Source of the DNA: Rhodococcus jostii RHA1
Lineage (GTDB): Bacteria; Actinomycetota; Actinomycetes; Mycobacteriales; Mycobacteriaceae
Reading direction: 5' to 3'
DNA: 64,000 nucleotides
Assembly: GCF_000014565.1 (NCBI RefSeq)
Contig: NC_008268.1
Span: 5,336,501-5,400,500 of the forward strand
This document shows positions 25,576 to 35,911 of this stretch, one piece after another. Below the pieces are notes generated by a model, which was not told where the DNA came from, ran no database searches, and was given only the letters and a program-made list of their open reading frames with translations. The first letter of the stretch is position 1. Each line of letters opens with the position of its first letter. Made by a program: the position numbers and the translations under genes.

Positions 25576-26034
25576 ATGACCACAACAGAGCGCAAGACCC
25601 GAGTCGATCTCGCACGCAAGGCGCCCGCCGTCTACAAGGCCATGATCGCCCTGGACGCCGCGGCACGGCAGGGCCTCGACCCGGAGCTGGTCGAGTTGGT
25701 AGTCACCCGTTGCTCCCAGATCAATCACTGTGCCTGGTGCATCGACATGCACACCGCCGACGCCCGCAAGATCGGCATCAGCGAACAGAAGCTGTACCTG
25801 CTGAGCGCGTGGGAGGAGGCGCACGGGCTGTACACCGACAAGGAGCGTGCGGCGTTCGCGCTCGCCGAGGCGATCACCGTGCTGACCGACGGCTTCGTCC
25901 CCGACTCGGTGTACGAGGAGGCGGAGGAGTACTTCGAGGAGACGGAACTGGCGCAGCTCATCTCGCTGGTGCTCACGATCAACGCGTGGAATCGCATCGC
26001 CGTGAGCACGCGGAAGTCCCCGCGGGTGCGCTGA
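25576..26034 (+). CDS. AhpD-like / carboxymuconolactone decarboxylase family protein
   Basis: A 152-residue helical protein of the AhpD fold. The redox-active CxxC is C52-C55 with H59, in NHCAWCIDMHT, and the proton-relay pattern matches peroxidase-related members (TIGR00778 core). It probably supports thiol-dependent peroxide reduction. Earlier in-frame starts exist upstream but would run through the divergent MocR gene, so the ATG at 25576 is chosen. It is likely controlled by the divergent MocR regulator. Confidence 0.9.
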   Translation: MTTTERKTRVDLARKAPAVYKAMIALDAAARQGLDPELVELVVTRCSQINHCAWCIDMHTADARKIGISEQKLYLLSAWEEAHGLYTDKERAAFALAEAITVLTDGFVPDSVYEEAEEYFEETELAQLISLVLTINAWNRIAVSTRKSPRVR

Positions 26035-26071
26035 TCTCAGGTACGGACCTGCCGCCTCGCGCCCACTGAAC

Positions 26072-27397
<1,326 letters not shown>

Positions 27398-27503
27398 TCA
27401 ACCGAGACCCGCACATCTAGCCGCATCGACGGATGAGAGCAGCCCCGCCCCCGCTTTCCTATACAATCTGAATACTTCAATGGGGCAATAGAAATGGACT
27501 GCG

Positions 27504-28151
27504 ATGGTTGCGCGGAGTGAGATCGGCGTCGGAGTGCTCGCACGCGCGGTGGCGATCCTCGACGTCGTGGAGGCGAGCCCGATGGGTGCGAGCGACCTCG
27601 CCCGCGAATTGGACCTGTCCCTGTCGACCACGTACCGGCTGGCCACGGACATGGTCAAGCACGGCCTCCTCCGGAAGGATCAGGAAGGCCGTTTCTACCT
27701 CGGTCAGCGTTTCGTCACGACGGCGCTGAGCGACCTCGCCATCCCAGCGCTGCGCGAATTGGCGGAGATGACAGGCGAATCCGCACAGCTATGGGTGCGG
27801 CGGGGCGAATCGCGGCTGTGCGCGGCCAGCGTCGATTCCCAGCACGAACTGCGGGTGGCACTGCCCGTCGGAACGTTGGTCCCGCTACCGCAGGGGTCGA
27901 GCGGCCACGTGTTGTCCGGAGACTGGGAGGCCGACCCCGAAGCCGTGAAATCGGGTTGGTGGGTGTCGGTTTCGGAACGGACACCGGGATCCGCGTCCAT
28001 CAGTGCGCCGGTCCGCAGGCATGGCGAGATCGTGGCCGCCGTGTGCGTGTCGGGTCCCGAGGGGCGGATGGGGAAGAACCTGGGTGCGTCGATGGGCCGC
28101 GCAGTCGTCGCTGCCGCGCGGCAGATCGAGAAATCCGTTCCGGGCGACTGA
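27504..28151 (+). CDS. IclR-family regulator
   Basis: A 215-residue protein. The N-terminal winged helix lies in RAVAILDVVEASPMGASDLARELDLSLSTTYRLATDMVKHGLL (about residues 12-58), and an IclR effector domain follows. It is somewhat shorter than the usual 250. It sits between hpd (divergent) and the CoA-transferase/lyase/transporter operon (same strand, 760 bases on, across one minus-strand gene). IclR proteins usually control nearby aromatic or organic-acid catabolism, so either neighbour could be the target. Confidence 0.88.
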   Translation: MVARSEIGVGVLARAVAILDVVEASPMGASDLARELDLSLSTTYRLATDMVKHGLLRKDQEGRFYLGQRFVTTALSDLAIPALRELAEMTGESAQLWVRRGESRLCAASVDSQHELRVALPVGTLVPLPQGSSGHVLSGDWEADPEAVKSGWWVSVSERTPGSASISAPVRRHGEIVAAVCVSGPEGRMGKNLGASMGRAVVAAARQIEKSVPGD

Positions 28152-28156
28152 GCCGC

Positions 28157-28699
28157 TCAGGCGATGTCGAACGTGGTGACGTCCGCCGATCGATGTTGCT
28201 GCGCCAGTTGACGGTAGACCGCGGCGTTGGCGGCGTTGTGGGCCACCTCGTCGTCGGTCAGTTCGCGACGCACCTTCGCTGGCACGCCTGCGACGAGTGA
28301 GCGCGGCGGAATTCGCGTGCCCTCGAGGACCAGTGCGCCGGCCGCGACCAGCGACTGCTCGCCGATCACCGCACCGTTGAGGACGGTGGCCCCCATGCCC
28401 ACGAGGGCGCCGTCCCCCACGGTGCAGCCGTGCAGGACGGCGTTGTGCCCCACACTGACGTCCCTGCCGACGACGACGGGGAAGCCCGGGTCGACGTGAA
28501 CGGCCACCCCGTCCTGGATGTTGCTGCCCTCGCCGAGGGTGATGGAATCGCAATCGGCACGCAGCACCGCGCCGTACCAGACGCTGGTCTCCGCGCCGAG
28601 CGTCGTGGCGCCGATCACCGCGGCCGTCGGCGCGACCCAGGTGCTCTTCTCCGCGCGCGGCGAACGTCCATCGATCGCAACGACGTGTGGTTCTCTCAC
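28157..28699 (-). CDS. Gamma-class carbonic anhydrase-like hexapeptide-repeat protein
   Basis: A 180-residue left-handed beta-helix protein. Hexapeptide turns run from about residue 20 to 140 (VIGATTLG, SVWYGAVLRAD, NIQDGVAVHVD, VSVGHNAVLHGCTVGDGALVGMGA). They include the zinc-binding His positions in the VHVD, GH and LHG segments expected of the gamma-carbonic anhydrase/YrdA/PaaY group. The GTG start with AGGAG six bases upstream gives the family length; ATGs farther upstream give an unlikely Gln/Arg leader. It may be a carbonic anhydrase or a thioesterase-like PaaY relative. Confidence 0.88.
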   Translation of the reverse strand: MREPHVVAIDGRSPRAEKSTWVAPTAAVIGATTLGAETSVWYGAVLRADCDSITLGEGSNIQDGVAVHVDPGFPVVVGRDVSVGHNAVLHGCTVGDGALVGMGATVLNGAVIGEQSLVAAGALVLEGTRIPPRSLVAGVPAKVRRELTDDEVAHNAANAAVYRQLAQQHRSADVTTFDIA

Positions 28700-28913
28700 C
28701 GTGTTCTCCTCCTGTCGAGCAGCGGAATCCTGCTGCATTGCGCAGCGTCCCGTCGTCCATTGTCGTGTGGTGCGGACTCCGGGCATTGCCAATTGTGACT
28801 GCTGCCACTACCGTCATTCTTATCAGACGGGAATCCAACTGCCAAATAATGAGAATTAGCAGGTTAGGAGCCCAGTCGTCATCCAGTTCAGATCGACGAG
28901 GGAGAACTCTCAC

Positions 28914-30131
28914 ATGCAGGTCCCAGAGAACGGCCCACTGCACGGCATCCGTGTGCTGGAACTCGGCAACTTCATCGCAGCCCCCATGGCGAGCCGCATC
29001 TTCGCCGACTTCGGCGCCGAGGTGGTCAAGATCGAGCGACCGGGCGTCGGCGACGAACTGCGGGGCTGGCGTCGCCGCCGTGGCGCGACGTCGATGATGT
29101 TCCGCACCATCGCGCGCAACAAACGGTCCGTCACCCTCGACCTCCGGACCGACGAGGGCCGCGCGATCATTCTCGGCCTCGCCGCGAAGTCGGATGTCGT
29201 CATCGAGAACTTCCGTCCCGGAACGCTCGAGCGGTGGGGAATCGGGCCCGACCAGCTGACGGCCGCCAACCCCGACATCGTGCTGGTCCGGATCTCCGGC
29301 TACGGGCAGACGGGCCCGTACCGGGAGCGCACCGGATTCGGCGGCGTCGCCGAGGCCTTCGGCGGACTGCGGCACGTCACCGGCTATCCGGACCGTCAAT
29401 CGGTCCGGGCGGCCGCCCCCATCGCCGACACGCTCGCCGGACTGCACGGTGCGATCGGCGCCCTGATGATGTTGCTGGCCAAGGCAAGGCAGGGTGATCA
29501 CTCGACCCCGGGCGTCGCGGACGTGGCCCTGTACGAATCGGTGTTCATGGCGATGGAATCCCTCGTCCCCGACTACGACGCGTACGGCATGGTCCGCGAA
29601 CGGACCGCGGGCAATCTGCCCGGCGTGGTGCCCAGCGGCGTCTATCCGTGCGACGGCGGCTCCGTCATGATCGCCGGCAACTCGAGTGGCGTGTTCGGCC
29701 GGTTGATGCAGGCCGTGGGGCGCGGCGATCTGGCCGACGATCCCGAACTCGCCGACGGGGATCAGCGATTCCGCCGGGAAGCCGAACTCGACGAGGCCAT
29801 CTCGTCGTGGACGTCGGTGCGTCGCCCCCGCGACGTCGTCGCCGAACTCGGCGCCGCCGGTGTGCCCGTGGGCGAGGTGTACGACGCGGTGCAGATCGCC
29901 GACGACGAGCACTACAACGCCCGCGGCATGCTCCAGAGCCTGAAGGTGTCCGTCGACGGGGAACCCGAAGAGGTGCGCTTCCCCGGCGTGGTCCCGCAGC
30001 TCGACGGCGAACCCACGCAGATCCGCTGGGCCGGCCCCGAGCTGGGTGAGCACACCGACGAGATCCTCGGCGGATTGCTGAATCTGTCGGGTGATCAGCT
30101 CGACGACTACCGCGCCCGCAACGTCATCTGA
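28914..30131 (+). CDS. CaiB/BaiF family CoA-transferase
   Basis: A 405-residue class III CoA-transferase. The features are LHGIRVLELGNFIAAP, IFADFGAEVVKIERP, ENFRPGTLERWGIG and the conserved Asp region VADVALYESVF. It moves CoA between organic acids. It starts the three-gene operon with an HMG-CoA-lyase-like enzyme and a MatC-type transporter, so the likely job is activation of an imported dicarboxylic acid, with succinyl-CoA as a plausible donor. That makes it comparable in role to SUGCT, the human HMG/glutarate CoA-transferase. A GAGGGAG ribosome binding site precedes the ATG. The upstream gap has an A/T-rich symmetric stretch around 28847-28858 that may be an operator. Confidence 0.9.
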   Translation: MQVPENGPLHGIRVLELGNFIAAPMASRIFADFGAEVVKIERPGVGDELRGWRRRRGATSMMFRTIARNKRSVTLDLRTDEGRAIILGLAAKSDVVIENFRPGTLERWGIGPDQLTAANPDIVLVRISGYGQTGPYRERTGFGGVAEAFGGLRHVTGYPDRQSVRAAAPIADTLAGLHGAIGALMMLLAKARQGDHSTPGVADVALYESVFMAMESLVPDYDAYGMVRERTAGNLPGVVPSGVYPCDGGSVMIAGNSSGVFGRLMQAVGRGDLADDPELADGDQRFRREAELDEAISSWTSVRRPRDVVAELGAAGVPVGEVYDAVQIADDEHYNARGMLQSLKVSVDGEPEEVRFPGVVPQLDGEPTQIRWAGPELGEHTDEILGGLLNLSGDQLDDYRARNVI

Positions 30132-30147
30132 ATCGGAGGAAAGTGAA

Positions 30148-31017
30148 ATGTCAGTCACCATAACGGATGTCGTGCTACGAGACGGACTGCAGGACGAGGA
30201 TGTGGTCGTCTCCACCGACCACAAGATCGTCGTCGCGGACGCACTCGTCGCTGCCGGTGTGAAGCACATCGAAGCGGCATCGTTCGTCTCGCCCACGCGT
30301 GTCCCGCAGATGGCGGACGCCGACGACGTCATCGCCCGGCTGCCCCGCACCGACCCGTCGGTCACGTACAGCGCTCTGGCACTCAACCCGCGTGGAGTGC
30401 ACCGTGCGATCGCGACCGGCATCGACGAGATCCAGGTCGTGACGTCTGCCAGTGCCGGGCACAGCACCGCGAACACGGGCCGGAACCCGGACGAGGCGCT
30501 GCACGGACTTGCCGAGGCATTGCAGAAGTACCCGGACCGGAGTTTCCTCGGAGGTGTGTCGACCGCGTTCGTCTGTCCGTTCGAGGGCATCATCGCCCCC
30601 GCCGCGCTGGTGCGGGTGGCGAGCGCGATGGCCGCGATGGGTGTGCGCCGGCTCGGGCTGGCCGACACGCTGGGGACGGCCACCACCGAGCAGGTGCTCG
30701 CATCGGCCGGGGCGGTACGCGACGCCCTCCCCGACGTCGAACTGAGCCTGCACCTCCACAACGCGCACGGTCAGGCCCTGAGCACCGTGATCGCCGCGCA
30801 CCGGCAGCTCGGCATCACGCACTTCGACAGCGCCATCGGCGGGTACGGCGGCTGCCCGTTCGCGCCGGGCGCCCACGGCAACCTCGCCACCGAGGAACTG
30901 GTCGCGTACCTGCACGCGCACGACATCGACACGGGTATCGACCAGCAGGCCCTCGGCCTCGCCGTCGACACCGTGAAACACGCTCTGGCCCAAGCTCGGC
31001 CCCTCACCGCAGTGTGA
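30148..31017 (+). CDS. Hydroxymethylglutaryl-CoA lyase-like enzyme
   Basis: A 289-residue DRE-TIM metallolyase. It has the RDGLQDE motif (R11, D12), metal-ligand histidines in LHLHN (H202, H204), and the active-site loop GGYGGCPFAPGAHGN with C236. HMG-CoA lyase splits HMG-CoA into acetyl-CoA and acetoacetate. Sequence and length fit that family, though related lyases act on other 3-hydroxy-3-methyl acyl-CoAs. It follows the CoA-transferase by 16 bases with a strong GGAGGAAA site. Confidence 0.88.
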   Translation: MSVTITDVVLRDGLQDEDVVVSTDHKIVVADALVAAGVKHIEAASFVSPTRVPQMADADDVIARLPRTDPSVTYSALALNPRGVHRAIATGIDEIQVVTSASAGHSTANTGRNPDEALHGLAEALQKYPDRSFLGGVSTAFVCPFEGIIAPAALVRVASAMAAMGVRRLGLADTLGTATTEQVLASAGAVRDALPDVELSLHLHNAHGQALSTVIAAHRQLGITHFDSAIGGYGGCPFAPGAHGNLATEELVAYLHAHDIDTGIDQQALGLAVDTVKHALAQARPLTAV

Positions 31018-31045
31018 TCTGCGAACTCACCCCGAAAGGCCGACC

Positions 31046-32413
31046 ATGGTCTACGCAATCTCCATCGTCGCTCTCATCGCGATCTTCACAGTTGCGACCC
31101 TCACCCCGATCAACATGGGCATCCTCGCGTTCGCCGGAGCGTTCGTCATCGGCGGGTGGGTGTCCGGGATCCCGGTCGAGGACATCATCGACGCCTTCCC
31201 CGGCAGCACGTTCATCATCGTCGGCGGCATCACGCTGCTGTTCGCCATAGCCAAGACGAACGGGACCATCGACCTCGTCATCGAGGCCTCGCTCCGACTC
31301 GTACGCGGCAGGCGGTGGGCGATCCTGTGGATGATGTTCCTGCTGTCCGGACTGCTGATGGCCCTCGGATCCGTCCTCGCGGTCGGGATGCTCGCCCCCA
31401 TCGCGATGCCTCTCGCGGCCAAGAACAAGATCAACCCGTTCCTGATGGGCATGGTCATCAGTCACGGCGCCCTGGCCTGCGCGTTCTCGCCCATCAATCT
31501 CTACGGCGCATTCATCAACGGACTGATGGACTCGTCCGGCGTCGGAGCGAATCCCCTGGTCCTGTTCGCTCTGCCGTTCGTGCTCAACCTGGCCATCGCG
31601 ATCGTGCTGTTCCTGATCTACGGCCTCGACCTGATCGGTCGCCGCACTCCGCGTCCCGTCGAGGAGACACCCGACGGCGGAGGATCAGGCGGTTTCTCAC
31701 GTCGGCCGTCCGGTGGCGTGACTCCGGGCAACGGCCCGGGCGGGAACACCGCGACCCTCACCGATCGTGAGGTCATCGAGGAGGCGCTGATCCACGAAGG
31801 CGTGAAGCCGGTGAAGATGAACCGGTACCGGTTCGCGACGCTCGCCGGCATCGGCTTCCTCGTCGTCGGGTCGGTCGCGTTCGGAATCGACGTCGGCGTC
31901 AGCTCGATCTGCATCAGTGCGGTGCTGCTGCTGATGGCGCCCAAGTCGCACCCCAAGGTCATCGACAACGTGGCATGGCCGGCCGTGGTGCTCGTGTGCG
32001 GGATGCTCACCTACATGGCGGTCATGACGCAGAACGGCACGCTCGACTTCCTCGGCGATGCGGCGTCGGCTCTCGGATCGCCGTTGCTGACCGCGTTGAT
32101 CCTCTGCTACGCGGTTGCGATCATCTCCGCGTTCGGATCGTCGATCGGTACCCTCGGCATCGCGTTGCCCCTCGCCGCGCCGATGCTCGCGATGGGAGAG
32201 GTGGGCGCCGTGGGATTCGTCGCGGCCCTGGCATTCTCCGCGACGGTGGTCGACGTCAGCCCGTTCTCGACGAACGGCGTGATGGTGCTCGCCAACGCAC
32301 AGGTCGAGGACAAGGGTCGTTTCCAGCGCAAGATGCTCGCCTACTGCGGTCTGATCGTGCTGGCGGCCCCGATGTTCGTCTGGGCGCTGGTCGTCGTGCC
32401 CACGTCCGTGTAG
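31046..32413 (+). CDS. MatC-type / SLC13-like dicarboxylate permease
   Basis: A 455-residue permease with two sets of about five to six membrane helices, separated by a Gly/Pro-rich cytoplasmic linker (about residues 205-265). The N-terminal region resembles the MatC (malonate carrier) N-domain, and conserved re-entrant loops appear as SPINLYGAF and SPFSTNGV. It is expected to import a dicarboxylic acid. It is the third gene of the CoA-transferase/lyase operon, 28 bases downstream, so its substrate is probably the acid used by those enzymes. Confidence 0.86.
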   Translation: MVYAISIVALIAIFTVATLTPINMGILAFAGAFVIGGWVSGIPVEDIIDAFPGSTFIIVGGITLLFAIAKTNGTIDLVIEASLRLVRGRRWAILWMMFLLSGLLMALGSVLAVGMLAPIAMPLAAKNKINPFLMGMVISHGALACAFSPINLYGAFINGLMDSSGVGANPLVLFALPFVLNLAIAIVLFLIYGLDLIGRRTPRPVEETPDGGGSGGFSRRPSGGVTPGNGPGGNTATLTDREVIEEALIHEGVKPVKMNRYRFATLAGIGFLVVGSVAFGIDVGVSSICISAVLLLMAPKSHPKVIDNVAWPAVVLVCGMLTYMAVMTQNGTLDFLGDAASALGSPLLTALILCYAVAIISAFGSSIGTLGIALPLAAPMLAMGEVGAVGFVAALAFSATVVDVSPFSTNGVMVLANAQVEDKGRFQRKMLAYCGLIVLAAPMFVWALVVVPTSV

Positions 32414-32425
32414 GCCGGCCCGGCC

Positions 32426-32459
32426 GTGCCGGTGACCGTTTCCCGCCGGTGACCGGCAC
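32426..32459 (+). terminator. Hairpin terminator after the transporter gene
   Basis: Thirteen-bp arms GTGCCGGTGACCG / CGGTGACCGGCAC pair with one mismatch around an 8-base loop, beginning 12 bases after the stop. Confidence 0.7.
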
Positions 32460-32634
32460 GTCTCACGGTGCAAGGGTGGGCACGGTGAACTTTGTGTACT
32501 TTAAGCTTCATGTAATGGACTGTTGTCCAATAGTTTTCGATTCAACTGGTCGAAAAGCACTGTCACAGTGACACATGCCACAAGATCCCGTCCGTTTCGG
32601 GCGTTTCGTCGTTCTCCGCCCGTAAGGTGTCGTC

Positions 32635-34914
32635 ATGTCGATCCTCGGGAACGAGAAAGCACCCCCATCCGGTGCCCCCGCCCCCGGACCGACCCTCGGC
32701 GAAAGGTTGCGAGATAACGCGCGATACGACCTACCCGCGTCGCTGGTCGTCTTCCTCGTCGCACTACCACTGTCGCTCGGTATCGCGATCGCGTCCGACG
32801 CCCCGATCATGGCGGGGCTCATCGCGGCGATCGTCGGCGGTGTGGTGGCGGGTTCCATCGGAGGTTCACCGCTCCAGGTCAGTGGTCCCGCCGCCGGATT
32901 GACCGTGGTGGTAGCAGAATTGGTCGCCACGTTCGGCTGGAAGGCCACATGCGCGATCACCGTCGCGGCCGGATTCCTTCAAATCATCTTCGGACTCAGT
33001 AGAATTGCCCGTGCGGCCCTGGCCATCGCGCCGGTCGTCGTCCACGCCATGCTGGCGGGTATCGGAATCACGATCGCCCTCCAGCAGATTCACGTCCTAC
33101 TCGGCGGTAGCTCGCACAGCTCGACCGTCGAGAACATCACTCAGCTCCCCGGCCAGCTGACGTCCGCCCGGTACAGTGACGTCCTCGTGGGATCGGTGGT
33201 CATCGCCGTCCTTCTGTTCTGGAAGAAGATCCCCGGCAAGCTGCAGGTGCTCCCCGGCCCGCTGGTCGCCGTCGTCGCCGCCACCGTTCTCTCCCTTGTC
33301 TTCCCACTCGACATCGATCGAATCACGTTGGACGGATCCCTGTTCGACGCCGTGGCACTGCCTTCGATGCCGGAGGGCCCGTGGCTCGCAGTGGCCACCG
33401 GCGTACTCACGGTCGCGCTGATCGCGAGCGTCGAGAGCCTGCTGTCCGCGGTCGCCGTCGACAAGATGCACGGCGGCACGCGTTCGGAGTTCAATCGTGA
33501 ACTCGTCGGTCAGGGCTCGGCCAACATGATCTCGGGTCTCATCGGCGGCCTGCCGGTCACCGGTGTGATCGTGCGCAGTTCCACCAACGTGGCCGCCGGG
33601 GCGCGCACCCGGGCGTCCGCCGTGCTGCACGGCGTGTGGATCCTCGTCTTCGCCGCGCTCCTCACCGGACTCGTCGAGCAGATCCCGATGGCAGCGCTGG
33701 CCGGCCTCCTCATCGTGATCGGCATCCAGCTCGTCAAGATGGCTCATCTGCGGACGGCCCGGCGCACCGGCGACCTGTGGGTGTACGGCGTGACCGTGGC
33801 CGGCGTGGTCTTCCTGAACCTGCTCGAGGGCGTGATCATCGGTCTCGCACTCGCGGTGGTCCTGCTGTTGTGGCGGGTCATCCACCCCAAGATGCGGGCC
33901 GAACCTGTCGGCTCCGAGGATTCCGGGCGGTGGCGCGTGACCGTCGAGGGGTCGTGCAGCTTCCTGTCCATGCCGGCGTTGACGGGGCTCCTCGCGAAGG
34001 TGCCCGAGGGTGCGCACGTCACCGTGGAACTGGCGGTCGACTTCCTCGACCACGCCATGTTCGAGGCGATCGACGACTGGAAGCGTCACCACGAGCGGAA
34101 CGGCGGAACGGTCGTGATCGATGCGCTCGGCCCCGTCGACATGGACGCCGTCGGCGTGTCCCCGCCCCGGCGCGGCATTGGCGTGGTGAGCCCCCGCGGG
34201 TTCGCCCCGTGGAAGAGCTGGCAGCCGCGGCACAGCGACACCGCGGAATCCACCACCACACCGGCGGCGCTCCGACCGGTCCTCGCTGGAGTGTCGGAGT
34301 ACCACCGACGGAACGCGGCTCAACTGCAACCGCACCTCGACGAACTGCGGGACGGGCAGCGCCCCGACTCGTTGTTCCTCACCTGCTCCGATTCACGCAT
34401 CGTGCCGAACGTCATCACCAGCAGCGGTCCGGGAGACCTGTTCACGGTGCGCAACGTGGGCAACCTCGTCCCGACCGGGAAGCAGGACGTCTCCGTCGAG
34501 GCCGGACTGGCCTTCGCCCTCGACGAACTCGAGGTCAGCTCGGTGATCGTGTGCGGCCACTCCGGCTGTGGCGCGATGAAGGCCGTGCTCGCAAATGCGC
34601 AGCCCGAGAACGACGGATCCGATCGCGACGCCGTCGAACAGTGGCTGACGTTCGCGCAGCCGAGCCGGAACGCGTTCCTCAGCGGTCATCCGGTGGCGCG
34701 GGCAGCGGCCGAACTCGGATTCGACGAGGTCGACCAGCTGGGCATGGTGAACGTGGCGGTCCAGGTGCAAACCCTCGGGCGCCATCCCCTCGTCGGCGCG
34801 GCGGCGGCCGAGGGCCGAGTACGCGTCGCGGGAATGTTCTTCGACATTCCGTCCGCGCGCGTCCTCGAGATCACCTCGACCGGTGTGTCCTACCTGGACC
34901 ACGTCCCCACATGA
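32635..34914 (+). CDS. SulP anion transporter fused to STAS and beta-carbonic anhydrase
   Basis: A 759-residue fusion. A SulP transporter (about residues 30-430, eleven or more helices) leads into a short STAS-like region (about 440-510). A beta-class carbonic anhydrase (about 545-759) completes it. The zinc ligands are the first Cys of CSDSR (C584, D586) and H642 and C645 in HSGCG. Mycobacterium tuberculosis Rv3273 has this architecture and length. It would import bicarbonate, or another anion, and interconvert CO2 and bicarbonate at the membrane. The promoter region upstream is unusually A/T-rich and holds a TGGAC-N4-GTCCA repeat (32516-32529). Its stop is one base from that of the convergent AurF-like gene. 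Confidence 0.94.
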   Translation: MSILGNEKAPPSGAPAPGPTLGERLRDNARYDLPASLVVFLVALPLSLGIAIASDAPIMAGLIAAIVGGVVAGSIGGSPLQVSGPAAGLTVVVAELVATFGWKATCAITVAAGFLQIIFGLSRIARAALAIAPVVVHAMLAGIGITIALQQIHVLLGGSSHSSTVENITQLPGQLTSARYSDVLVGSVVIAVLLFWKKIPGKLQVLPGPLVAVVAATVLSLVFPLDIDRITLDGSLFDAVALPSMPEGPWLAVATGVLTVALIASVESLLSAVAVDKMHGGTRSEFNRELVGQGSANMISGLIGGLPVTGVIVRSSTNVAAGARTRASAVLHGVWILVFAALLTGLVEQIPMAALAGLLIVIGIQLVKMAHLRTARRTGDLWVYGVTVAGVVFLNLLEGVIIGLALAVVLLLWRVIHPKMRAEPVGSEDSGRWRVTVEGSCSFLSMPALTGLLAKVPEGAHVTVELAVDFLDHAMFEAIDDWKRHHERNGGTVVIDALGPVDMDAVGVSPPRRGIGVVSPRGFAPWKSWQPRHSDTAESTTTPAALRPVLAGVSEYHRRNAAQLQPHLDELRDGQRPDSLFLTCSDSRIVPNVITSSGPGDLFTVRNVGNLVPTGKQDVSVEAGLAFALDELEVSSVIVCGHSGCGAMKAVLANAQPENDGSDRDAVEQWLTFAQPSRNAFLSGHPVARAAAELGFDEVDQLGMVNVAVQVQTLGRHPLVGAAAAEGRVRVAGMFFDIPSARVLEITSTGVSYLDHVPT

Positions 34915-34915
34915 T

Positions 34916-35812
34916 TCAGAGGAGATGGACCCTCTTGTAGAGGCGCTTGGACGGGCCGCCGACGAGGCCGACGCCATCGAGGAACTGCATCAACTTGGAA
35001 CCGGACGTACGAACGGTGTCCTTGTAGTGCTGGTTGTTCTTGGCCTCGGCGGCGGCCCGCTCCGGGTCGAGTCCGGCGTTCGCATACACGTCCTTGCGGA
35101 TCATGCTCTTCATCACGAAATACACGACCACCGCGGTGTTGAGGCGCTCGAACTGCAGTCGTGCCCAGCTGGCACCCTCGATGCGGCGTCCGACCTCCTC
35201 GCGGGCGAAGCGGATGTGGCGGGCCTCCTCGAGGACGTGGATCTTGCTCACCGTTCGGGTGACGGGCTGCACGCGCTCGTCCTTCATGAAGTCGCGCTGC
35301 ATCATGTCGAGGATCTCCTCGGCGGCCATCACACTGGCGTACGCGTTGGCGCCCCGGAAGAAGCCGCCCCAGATGCGTCCGAGCTTGTGGATCGCGGGGT
35401 GCGGGCCGTAGCTCGGCATGTTGAGGCGTTCACCGGCGCGGGCGAACATCACCGAGTGGCGGCATTCGTCGGCCACCTCGGTAAGCGCGAACTGGACGTG
35501 GCGCGAGTGCTTGTCGCGGCCGTACACGTCACGCAGCAGCATCTGCATGAGCAGGATCTCGAACCACAGCCCGACGCTGGAGACGCTGGCGGCCTCGTGC
35601 TTGGTGAGTTCGATCTTCTGCTCTTCGGTCATCTCGTCCCACAGGGCGGTGCCGTAGAGCGTGCTCCACTCGGGGGTGAGACCGAACTTGTCGTCGGGGA
35701 TCGGTGCTTCCCAGTCGACCTCGACCATCGGGTCGTAGGACTTGCGTGCCGACGACGCCAGCAAGCGCTGGGCGGTCTCTTCGCGGTCGGAGACGACGAT
35801 CGATGCGGTCAT
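34916..35812 (-). CDS. AurF-family diiron oxygenase
   Basis: A 298-residue ferritin-like protein of the p-aminobenzoate N-oxygenase (AurF) family. Helices carry the expected diiron ligands: E in KHEAASV, E/H in EVADECRHSVMFAR, E in AAEEIL, and H/E in LEEARHIRFAREE. Known members oxidise aryl-amines; mycobacterial and rhodococcal homologues have unclear substrates. The ATG at 35812 is chosen because the next upstream in-frame start (35857) lies at the edge of a palindrome likely to be the operator. Confidence 0.88.
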   Translation of the reverse strand: MTASIVVSDREETAQRLLASSARKSYDPMVEVDWEAPIPDDKFGLTPEWSTLYGTALWDEMTEEQKIELTKHEAASVSSVGLWFEILLMQMLLRDVYGRDKHSRHVQFALTEVADECRHSVMFARAGERLNMPSYGPHPAIHKLGRIWGGFFRGANAYASVMAAEEILDMMQRDFMKDERVQPVTRTVSKIHVLEEARHIRFAREEVGRRIEGASWARLQFERLNTAVVVYFVMKSMIRKDVYANAGLDPERAAAEAKNNQHYKDTVRTSGSKLMQFLDGVGLVGGPSKRLYKRVHLL

Positions 35813-35856
35813 CACTACCCCTTGATCTGTGACTAGGCGGTCAACTATCTGTGACA

Positions 35857-35875
35857 TTCAGTAACTGATACTGAA
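35857..35875. promoter_or_regulatory. 19-bp palindrome upstream of the diiron oxygenase
   Basis: TTCAGTA-N5-TACTGAA, a perfect 7-bp inverted repeat 45 bases before the ATG, in the short gap after the MFS gene. It is a probable TetR-type operator. The cognate regulator is not adjacent, unless it is the TetR at 37592. Confidence 0.6.
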
Positions 35876-35911
35876 CGATACAATGACGGCGGTCACAAGG
35901 GCAATGCCCGC

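Noticed and set aside
27885..30761. 958-codon minus-strand ORF
   Set aside because: It runs antisense through the CoA-transferase and IclR genes and out of frame over the gamma-carbonic anhydrase. It contains no domain.
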